Assembly (NCBI GenBank): GCA_029941315.1
Contig: JAPYQE010000004.1
Coordinates: 1-64,000, forward strand
Direction of reading: 5' to 3'
Source: GCA-2724215 sp015660315
Lineage (GTDB): Bacteria > Latescibacterota > UBA2968 > UBA8231
DNA length: 64,000 nucleotides
Positions within the stretch are counted from its first letter, which is position 1; each line of letters opens with the position of its first letter. The notes beneath the pieces are model-generated. The model had not been told where the DNA came from. It did no database searches and saw only the letters and a program-made list of their open reading frames with translations. The translations under genes were made by a program, and so were the position numbers. Below, one piece after another: positions 41,951 through 49,527 of this stretch.

Positions 41951-44900
41951 TCAGCGCCCCACTACCAACGCTCCGCGAAACACCACGACATGCTCTTGAT
42001 CTCTCGCGACGATGCGATAGAGATACGTCCCGTTGGCGAGTAGGGCGCCCGATTGGTCGCGGCTGTCCCATGGGGTTTGCTGGAATCCCGGCTCTTGTGC
42101 AAATGGCCCGAGTCGGCGGATCAGGCGACCCGTCAACGCGAATACTTCGATCTCGACTTCAGCGGAGCCTGAAAGCATATAGGTAAAAGCCGAGGCCCCT
42201 TTTACCGGATGGGGGTAGAGCAGGGAGTTGGCGATACGCAGGGTGTCGCCGAAGCGGAAGGCGATTTTGTGGCGACCGATTTCCTCGTTGTCGCTGAAGA
42301 GGCGGGTTTCGAGTTCGTGGCGGCCTTCGCTTAGGTCGAGGTGGGGGCGCCACAGCAGGCGTGGCGGTGCGGGAAAGGCGTCGAGGGTGGAGTCCGGTGC
42401 GATCGCGCGCCCGTCTAGGTAAAGTTCTATACGTGCATTGCTTAGGTCGGGGACATCGAGCAAGAGCCCTTGGCCGAGGCGCAGCGGATCGCCGCTCAAG
42501 AAGGTACCGGTTTCCGGCCACAGCGCGAAGGCGAGCGGAATATGGCCGGGGAAGAATAGCGGGATTTCCAAGCGGTTATCTTTTGCGTCGGCGTCGGGTT
42601 GGTTCGCGTCGATCGTGGCAAACAGGCGCGCGCGCGATGGTGGCGCGTCGAGGCTATCGAAGCGCACTGTGCGGCTTTCGCCGCGTGCGAGGGGGCCGAG
42701 GGTCAGTTGACGTAGGGGATGGTCTAGGCCGCTTTGTTCGAGGCTTAACCGGGCACCATCGCTTGCCGCACCGAGATTGCGCACCTGCAGTTCGATTTGT
42801 AGACCGGCTTGGCCTAGTGTACTGCTCGCTCGGCTGAGTGCCAGCGAGGGGCGCGGCGCAAAGTCGGCCGACCAGCTGCTGAGTTGCGCGGTGGGGTCGG
42901 TGAACCGCGCACGCAGGAGAATATACGGGTGGATGGCGGCATCCAGCGCGCTGAGGTCGACGTCGCCGAGCGGCAAGTCGCGCAATTGCGGGTGGGTTGT
43001 CCACGTGTCGCCTTTGGCGACGAGCACGTCTAGTGAAAGTGGGCCACTGCCCGCGACCGAGAGCGCGTCCCAGCGGGCGGCCGGGCCGACCGGCACCGAA
43101 GTGAGTTGGCCGCGTGAGACTTGGCCCAGCCCCGGATAGCGGAACACCGCCGACGACAATAGGTCGCCCATCCACACTTTGTTGTTGATCCAATCATATT
43201 GGCCGGTAATGACCCGCGTTATGTCTTGGTCGCTCTGCCACTCGTCGAGAAAGCTTCCGTCGAAGGCGTCGATCATGCGAATTCGGCGTTGGCCCTGCCA
43301 CTCGACTAGATACAGGCGTTCGCCGTCGGCGAGGATGCCGTCGGTCCATTCGAAAGTGAAGCCGGTCTCGGTCGGCGGCGAGGTGAATTCGCGCACTATG
43401 GACCAGTCTTGCGCCGGGTCAAAGACGCGGATCCGCCATTCGGTGTGGGCGCCTTTCTCCGAGCTCATCGCGACATTGTAGATATGGGTGCCATCGGAGG
43501 TGATCAGCGAATGGCCGTTTTCGACCCGGCCGAATTTCCACTCTAGCAGGCCGTCGGGTACGGCGACGGTGTCGAGTACGCCGTCGATGGCGCGGATGCG
43601 CTCGATCTCGAAAGCCTTGCCGCTTTCGTTGTAGATATAACCGTCGCTGTGGTAGGTCGCTGAGATACCGGCGGTCGTCGAGTCGGTGAGCACGCCGAAA
43701 TTGCCGCTGCGGAAGGTGCCGTTTAGACCGGTGCCGATGCGGGTGAAATGGTCAATGCCCGGGTAGATTGTCGAGTCGTCGTTATACCAGCGCTTGGCGT
43801 AGAGGTAGGTGCCGTCGCTGACGAGTACGCCGGAACCCTGCAATTTGCGCACCGTGAAACCGTCTTCGCGTGTTGCTTCGGAAGGGTGCAAGGGCAACGA
43901 ACGCGTCGAGGGGGAAAGGTGCCCCGCATCGTCGGGTACGAGATCTTCGATCGTGCCGGTCAACAATTGCGCCCCTCGCTGGCTCCACGTGGAGACTCTG
44001 TCGCCCAGGCGGAAGGAGCGGGTCGCGCTCCAAGGGCCAGGAGCTTGCGCGGAGTGCAGGCGGACCCGCCAGAAATAGGCCTGGTTGTCGGCGAGTTCGG
44101 GTGGTTCGTATACGGCTAAGCCGTATACGGCAGTTTGCATCGCGGTGATGGTGTCGTTGACGAAATTGGGCGCGGTGGCGATGGCGAACTCGCACTGGTA
44201 GGCGCGCCCGTCGAGCGGCACGGCGGCTTCCAGGCGCAGTGCGGTACCGGGTAGTGTGGCCCCCGGCGCGGGAAAGAGCGGTGTGGGCAAGAGCGGTTCA
44301 AGAATATTCAGATCCAACATTAGGCCGTTGTTGGTTTCGTCGAATTCGGCAATCCGCTTGACCCCGTCGAGCAGAACTTCAAGGCGGTAGGGGCCGCGCC
44401 GGGCGCCGACGGACCAGGCGAAGGAGAGCGTACGGGTGCCGGTGAAGGGTGGTTCGATCGCAGCGAATAGAGTCTCCGGAGAGGCTTGTGCCGGGTGGCC
44501 TAGGATGACCACCGAGAGGCTGTCGAGTGTCGGACGCCCGTTGTTGCGCAATTCTGTATCGATCTGCAGAGTGGCGTGGCCGCGGACCGCGTCGGCGTCT
44601 AATTTGATCGAGGCGGGCGTGTAATCTGCACCGGGGACCAGGGCCAGGTTTTGTGCTGGGTCGCCGATCAGCTGCATGGTCAATACTGCGTCGACCCAGC
44701 TGGTGTGCGCGGCTAGGACCTGGATTTTAGCGAGGTCGAGCGCGGGACCGAACTGTAAGTTGCCGTGCGTGAAGAACTGCTCGTAGAAAAAATTCGAGAG
44801 TAGGTTGTTCTGGGCGACGAAGCTCTTGGCGCTGGCCGAGATATAGGCGACGGCACCGCGGTCGGGTTCATTGACTAGTACTTCGGCCAAGCCCTCGACG

Positions 44901-47377
44901 GTGGGGTTGGCGAAGAGGCCATTGAGGCATGAGAGGGCTAGGACGAGTGGTGTGCGCCGGCCATTTTGTATTTGGCTCAGATAGTCCCAATCGGGCAGGC
45001 CCAGACTGAAGACGAATTGCAGGGTGCCCGCGCTACCGTGGCCGTTGAAGTTGAGCAGCAGCGCGCCGTCGTTGAAGGTGTCGACAAAAGTGCGGCCGGT
45101 GGGATTGGGGAGCGGGTCGTCTCCGGTGTTGTAGACTTTGATAGAAGTCAGGCCGGCGGGTTTGGTAAAGCGGGCGGCGAGCGAGTCGCTGGGATCGGCG
45201 AAGATGTTTTTGGGGTGGTAGTTGGCCAGGTAGATCATGCGGTTGCGCCAATCGCCGGCGGGCGGGTCGAGGTCGTAGCGGATGATCTTGTCGACGACTT
45301 GCTCGGCTTCTTGGGCCGAGGAGGCGGCGAGCCGCCCGATGTGGAAATCGGGTAGCAGGTCGTCGCCGTCAACTAGGGTGTAGAGGTAATCGCTCGGCGC
45401 GGTGCCGCGGCCCCGGGATTGGTAGAACAGGCTCGGTACTACAGTGGGCACGCCGCCGCCTTGGATATTGCGGTAGTCCCAGGTTTCGTCGCCCAAGAGC
45501 AGGACGTAGGTTGGGCGGCCTTGCCAGTTGTGGTAGGCGTAGGAGAGGAAGTTGCGCACGGCATCGCGGTCGAGGCGTCCGTAGGTAAATTCGTCGTAAA
45601 GGTCCTCACTGGAAATGAGAGCTGTTTGCAGACCGAGGCTCTGACGGTGCATGGCGAGGCGGCGCCCAGCATGCAAAAGTTCGGGGTGGGCGATGACCAG
45701 GTAGTCGGCGCTGTGTTCGCTGCGCTGCCAACTAGATGGAAGATCGAGGCTTCCTCGGGGTGTCATCAGGGCAAGGCTGTCTGCGGCGATATAAAGGGCG
45801 TCGGTCTCGTGCTGATCTTCGAAAATCGCGACATATGTCGAATTCGCGCCTTCGATTAGAGCATCGGTAAAGCGATAACCGTTGGCGATATCGAGCAGTT
45901 CGACTTGTGGGTGGCGGAGACCGCTGACCTTGATGCGGTGTCCGGCGGAGGGCGTTTGCGCGAATTCTAAGTGGCCGGTGCGGGTGGTGTAGAGGCGCCG
46001 GTAGTCGATGGCGAACCAGTTGAGGTAGACCCAGTCGAATTTGGCCTGGTCGGGGATGGCCTGCACTAAAACCCGGTTGGTGCCCTTTCGCAGGGTAGTA
46101 GAGGGTATCTCCCGCTCTACTATCAATTCGATTTGCCCTTCCCGTTGCGCGCCCCAGATGCGGTCATCGATCTCGGTGTGTTGGTTCAGTTTGATGATGG
46201 TATGGTGTCCCAGGTCGGTGAAACCGTGTAGGGCGACGCGGATGCGGGCCTGGTATTCTTCTCCTAAATCGGCGAAGGGCACGTCCCCGGCGGCGATAAT
46301 AGAGGCTGGGCTTTCGGATCGATTTTCGACCAGGTCCCAGAACCAATGGTCGCGGTCGTCGTCTGGCGCTGCGTCGAGACTCTCGTAGTGAATATCGCGT
46401 TCGATATGAGCCGTGGTCCAGAAGGAGCGTTCTTCTGGATAGCCGGCGACGGGAGCACCGGAGCGCTCGCTGAAGCGCAAACCCGCGTCACCGCCCCAAG
46501 TAAGCCAATAGGTGTTGCGCCGGCCGTAGAGGCTGTTGAAATCGCGGTCATCGCGGCGGTAACGTCCGTGAAAGAGCAGGAAGTCCTCCGCGTCGAAACG
46601 ACCATCGGCCTGGCCCTCGACGTGCAATGGCTGTTCTTGGCCCAAGTAGAACAAGCGAAAGCTGCGGGGGTCGATGGCTGCCGAGTTGGCAAAGGCGTTG
46701 ACCCAATCGGGGCTGATCCGGTATAATCCATCTTCACCGAGTTCCAGTTTGATCCACGGGGCTTCCGGGTTGTACCACGCGCCCTCGGCGATCTTTGCCG
46801 CCGCCGGCGTCTGCGTCCAAGCGGCGGCTTGCTCGCGATTGAGCAAGGGGTTCCACAAAGGGTCGGGGGCGGTTGTCTTCGCGGCGGCACCGGCTCCGGA
46901 GAACCGTATCTCAACTAATAGGCGGGTATAGACCCGCAGGGTGTTGCGGGCGCTGTTGTAGCTCTGGGGAAAGAGGCGTAGGGCGTGGGTCTCTACACCG
47001 CGCAAGACACCTAGGTATTCGCTCTTAGCGCGTTCGGAGGGCAGATAGGTGTCGGATACGGGTGCGTCGGCTAGGTCGAAATCGGTAAACTCGACGCTTT
47101 CTGCGTCAAGGACCCGTACTATCGGGGTTATGCCGGGCGGGGTGGCGAAAATGCGCGCGAGAAAGGGCAGTGCGGGCATATTCTCGCCAGTTTGCAGGCG
47201 GGGCAGGTCTGTCTGCAAACCGGCCTGCGCGGGCAGCCGCAATTCGACGATCAGGCTTCGGGCATCGCTCCGTACGACATGGATCGCGTGATGGTCCGTC
47301 GCATCTGCGGATGCGGCGGTTAGCAAGAGCGCGGCAAGAATAAAGTTCAGAAATGAGATAAAGGGCAATCGGGGCAC
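41951..47377 (-). CDS. Giant gingipain-like (family C25) protein with FlgD-type C-terminus
   Basis: An 1808-residue exported protein. A signal-like N-terminus (FLNFILAALLLTAASADA) is followed by a propeptide/Ig region and then the C25 cysteine protease domain. Catalytic H780 is in LNFNGHGSAG and C817 in LALSCLNGLF. CARDB-like and Fn3-like repeats, a propeller-like stretch (FTRIGTGLNGTFRSGNFG) and a final FlgD-like domain (TPWDSRDQSGALLANGTYLY) come after. Relatives include the type IX sortase PorU and gingipains. The start is a GTG without a clear ribosome-binding site and may be off by a few codons. It could process or release other FlgD-tailed proteins of this window; that is inference. Confidence 0.8.
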   Translation of the reverse strand: MPRLPFISFLNFILAALLLTAASADATDHHAIHVVRSDARSLIVELRLPAQAGLQTDLPRLQTGENMPALPFLARIFATPPGITPIVRVLDAESVEFTDFDLADAPVSDTYLPSERAKSEYLGVLRGVETHALRLFPQSYNSARNTLRVYTRLLVEIRFSGAGAAAKTTAPDPLWNPLLNREQAAAWTQTPAAAKIAEGAWYNPEAPWIKLELGEDGLYRISPDWVNAFANSAAIDPRSFRLFYLGQEQPLHVEGQADGRFDAEDFLLFHGRYRRDDRDFNSLYGRRNTYWLTWGGDAGLRFSERSGAPVAGYPEERSFWTTAHIERDIHYESLDAAPDDDRDHWFWDLVENRSESPASIIAAGDVPFADLGEEYQARIRVALHGFTDLGHHTIIKLNQHTEIDDRIWGAQREGQIELIVEREIPSTTLRKGTNRVLVQAIPDQAKFDWVYLNWFAIDYRRLYTTRTGHLEFAQTPSAGHRIKVSGLRHPQVELLDIANGYRFTDALIEGANSTYVAIFEDQHETDALYIAADSLALMTPRGSLDLPSSWQRSEHSADYLVIAHPELLHAGRRLAMHRQSLGLQTALISSEDLYDEFTYGRLDRDAVRNFLSYAYHNWQGRPTYVLLLGDETWDYRNIQGGGVPTVVPSLFYQSRGRGTAPSDYLYTLVDGDDLLPDFHIGRLAASSAQEAEQVVDKIIRYDLDPPAGDWRNRMIYLANYHPKNIFADPSDSLAARFTKPAGLTSIKVYNTGDDPLPNPTGRTFVDTFNDGALLLNFNGHGSAGTLQFVFSLGLPDWDYLSQIQNGRRTPLVLALSCLNGLFANPTVEGLAEVLVNEPDRGAVAYISASAKSFVAQNNLLSNFFYEQFFTHGNLQFGPALDLAKIQVLAAHTSWVDAVLTMQLIGDPAQNLALVPGADYTPASIKLDADAVRGHATLQIDTELRNNGRPTLDSLSVVILGHPAQASPETLFAAIEPPFTGTRTLSFAWSVGARRGPYRLEVLLDGVKRIAEFDETNNGLMLDLNILEPLLPTPLFPAPGATLPGTALRLEAAVPLDGRAYQCEFAIATAPNFVNDTITAMQTAVYGLAVYEPPELADNQAYFWRVRLHSAQAPGPWSATRSFRLGDRVSTWSQRGAQLLTGTIEDLVPDDAGHLSPSTRSLPLHPSEATREDGFTVRKLQGSGVLVSDGTYLYAKRWYNDDSTIYPGIDHFTRIGTGLNGTFRSGNFGVLTDSTTAGISATYHSDGYIYNESGKAFEIERIRAIDGVLDTVAVPDGLLEWKFGRVENGHSLITSDGTHIYNVAMSSEKGAHTEWRIRVFDPAQDWSIVREFTSPPTETGFTFEWTDGILADGERLYLVEWQGQRRIRMIDAFDGSFLDEWQSDQDITRVITGQYDWINNKVWMGDLLSSAVFRYPGLGQVSRGQLTSVPVGPAARWDALSVAGSGPLSLDVLVAKGDTWTTHPQLRDLPLGDVDLSALDAAIHPYILLRARFTDPTAQLSSWSADFAPRPSLALSRASSTLGQAGLQIELQVRNLGAASDGARLSLEQSGLDHPLRQLTLGPLARGESRTVRFDSLDAPPSRARLFATIDANQPDADAKDNRLEIPLFFPGHIPLAFALWPETGTFLSGDPLRLGQGLLLDVPDLSNARIELYLDGRAIAPDSTLDAFPAPPRLLWRPHLDLSEGRHELETRLFSDNEEIGRHKIAFRFGDTLRIANSLLYPHPVKGASAFTYMLSGSAEVEIEVFALTGRLIRRLGPFAQEPGFQQTPWDSRDQSGALLANGTYLYRIVARDQEHVVVFRGALVVGR

Positions 47378-47635
47378 TTGGGGCGATCGCGGTTATAATG
47401 CGGAGAGAAGATGGTATGGGCGCATGGCTTATTTAAAGATAACAAGTATCCTTTTCCGCCGCCTGACAAAGACGACGCCAGAAGAGTTCGCCGGTTCCAG
47501 GGTCGCGATATTGACAGTGCTATTTTTAGAGACTACTATCATGAAGGAACAAATCCTATATAGAACGCCCACCGCGATTGAGGGATACCCTGCATGCGAT
47601 TGGGGTGAACGATCAATATGCAAGGAGAACGGGAT
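47378..47635. other. Divergent spacer between the C25 and citrate synthase genes
   Basis: No gene was recognised; a 77-codon frame at 47424-47657 has no support. The rightward promoter is described separately. Nothing clear was seen for the leftward gene. Confidence 0.5.
47511..47539 (+). promoter_or_regulatory. Likely promoter of the citrate synthase operon
   Basis: A perfect TTGACA (47511-47516) and TACTAT (47534-47539, four of six) are separated by 17 bases. The implied leader to the start codon is about 90 bases. Confidence 0.55.
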
Positions 47636-48919
47636 ATGGCGGAAACGGCTAGCTTGAATATTGAAGACAAGACGGTAGAATTGCCCATCGTCGTCGGCAG
47701 CGAGGGCGAGAAGGCACTGGATATTTCCAAGTTGCGCGCAGAAACCGGCTATATCACCCTGGACCAGGGCTACGGCAATACCGGCTCGTGTCAGAGCGAT
47801 ATCACCTTTATCGATGGCGACAAAGGCATTTTGCGTTATCGGGGCTACGCGATCGAGGACTTGGCCGCGAATAGCACTTTTATCGAGACCGCCTACCTGT
47901 TGATCTGGGGCGAGTTGCCCAGCGAAGAGCCGTTGAAGGAGTTCAGCGCGCTGTTCAGCAAGCACCAGATGTTGCGCGAGGGCATCAAACACCACTTCAA
48001 CCTCTTTCCGCCGAATTCGCCACCGATGGCGGTCCTCTCCTCGGTGCTCAACGCACTGAGTTGTTATTATCCCGAGCTTATGGAGATCGAGGACGAGGAG
48101 ACCTTCACCGAAGCCTCGGCCAGGATCATGTCCAAGGTTCGCACGATCGCCGCTTATTCCTACCGCCAGCAGTTGGGGCACCATATCGAGTATCCGCACC
48201 CGAAAAAGAAGTTCGCCGAGAATTTCCTGCACATGATGTTCAGTCAGCCCTACAACGAGTTTGAGCCCGATCCGATCTTGGTCAAGGCGCTGGACCTGAT
48301 CTTTCTGTTGCACGCCGACCACGAACAAAACTGCAGCACTTCGACCGTGCGCATGGTCGGCAGCAGCGAAGCCAATCTTTTCGCCTCGGTCGCCGCTGGC
48401 GTCGGTGCGTTGTGGGGGCCGCTGCACGGAGGGGCCAATGTGGCGGTGGTCGAGATGCTCGAACGCATCAGCGCGGAGAACCTGTCGGTCAGCGACTTCG
48501 TCAGCCAAGTCAAGGACAAGAAGGCCGGTATTCGCCTGATGGGTTTCGGTCACCGGGTCTATAAAAACTTCGACCCGCGCGCCAATATCATCAAAAAGAG
48601 CTGCGAGGAGGTTCTGGCCAAGTTACATATCGACGACCCGATGCTCGATATCGCCAAGGAGCTAGAAGCCGTGGCATTGGAAGACGAGTATTTTATCCAG
48701 CGGAAGCTCTATCCCAACGTCGATTTCTATAGCGGTGTAATACTCCGGGCCCTCGGCATTCCCAAGGAGATGTTCACTGTGATCTTCGCCATCGGCCGCA
48801 TGCCGGGCTGGATCGCGCAGTGGTACGAGGAGAGCAAGTCCACCAAGATCAGCCGGCCGCGCCAGATCTATACGGGCTCGGTCGAGCGGACTTATCAGCC
48901 GATAGGGGAGCGGTCCTGA
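47636..48919 (+). CDS. gltA: Citrate synthase
   Basis: A 427-residue type II (hexameric) citrate synthase, the first enzyme of the TCA cycle. Catalytic residues are H264 in GPLHGGAN, H306 in GFGHRVYKNFDPR and D363 in PNVDFYSG. LHADHEQNCSTSTVRMV is the substrate/oxaloacetate region. Numbering almost equals that of the E. coli enzyme. ATG 47636 has AAGGAGAA six bases upstream and is preferred over ATG 47618. The stop is four bases before a response regulator gene, so the two are probably co-transcribed. Confidence 0.97.
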   Translation: MAETASLNIEDKTVELPIVVGSEGEKALDISKLRAETGYITLDQGYGNTGSCQSDITFIDGDKGILRYRGYAIEDLAANSTFIETAYLLIWGELPSEEPLKEFSALFSKHQMLREGIKHHFNLFPPNSPPMAVLSSVLNALSCYYPELMEIEDEETFTEASARIMSKVRTIAAYSYRQQLGHHIEYPHPKKKFAENFLHMMFSQPYNEFEPDPILVKALDLIFLLHADHEQNCSTSTVRMVGSSEANLFASVAAGVGALWGPLHGGANVAVVEMLERISAENLSVSDFVSQVKDKKAGIRLMGFGHRVYKNFDPRANIIKKSCEEVLAKLHIDDPMLDIAKELEAVALEDEYFIQRKLYPNVDFYSGVILRALGIPKEMFTVIFAIGRMPGWIAQWYEESKSTKISRPRQIYTGSVERTYQPIGERS

Positions 48920-48923
48920 TCGT

Positions 48924-49490
48924 ATGAGTGTCGAAACGGACAAGGACAGGGCCTTTGAAGAGACCTCTGGCGATGACGGCGGGCCCGATGGGATCTTCGA
49001 ACCGGATGATTCTGCGGCTGTAGCCGCGCAGCAATGTCCCTCGTGCGGCCTTTTCCCCTTTGGCGATGCGGTTAGCGAATGCCCAGACTGCGGCACCGCG
49101 CTGGGCGGCGAGGACCGCTCCCAGCAGAAAAGCGTGCTGTTGGCTGATGACTCGACCATGGCTCGGGGCAAGATCGGGGCGATTCTCAAGCAGATGGATT
49201 GTCAAGTGGTTGAGGCGATAGACGGCGACGAGGCGTTGCGTCTGGCGGCGATGTCCAAGCCGGATCTTATTATCCTCGATGTGATGATGCCAAACCGCGA
49301 CGGCATCAAGACACTGTGCGAATTGCGCAATGACACTCAGTTCAAGGATACGCCAATGGTCATGTTGACTTCCAAGGCGGACGCAAAGACCGTCGCCTTG
49401 GCCCTGCGCAGCCAGGCCTCTGATTATATTCTCAAGGACGCCTCGGTCGATGAGATCAAGGAACGTCTTGCGTTATACCTGGGTGGGTAA
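48924..49490 (+). CDS. Response regulator with N-terminal zinc ribbon
   Basis: A 188-residue protein. The first ~65 residues hold an acidic stretch and a four-Cys zinc ribbon (C38-PS-C41 and C53-PD-C56). They are followed by a receiver domain with the acidic pair ADDS, phosphoacceptor D119 in LIILDVMMPN, and the LTSKA Thr/Ser-Lys. There is no output domain. The start is four bases after the citrate synthase stop. It resembles small signalling proteins that bring a receiver to a partner through the ribbon. The hybrid kinases ending at 49528 converge on it and may be its partners. Confidence in the domains is high, in the partner low. Confidence 0.85.
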   Translation: MSVETDKDRAFEETSGDDGGPDGIFEPDDSAAVAAQQCPSCGLFPFGDAVSECPDCGTALGGEDRSQQKSVLLADDSTMARGKIGAILKQMDCQVVEAIDGDEALRLAAMSKPDLIILDVMMPNRDGIKTLCELRNDTQFKDTPMVMLTSKADAKTVALALRSQASDYILKDASVDEIKERLALYLGG

Positions 49491-49527
49491 TAACGCGATA
49501 TTTGCGGAGATAATAAACGCTGTCGCT

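Noticed and set aside
47424..47657. 77-codon frame upstream of citrate synthase
   Set aside because: It crosses the promoter and the true start of gltA and has no motif.
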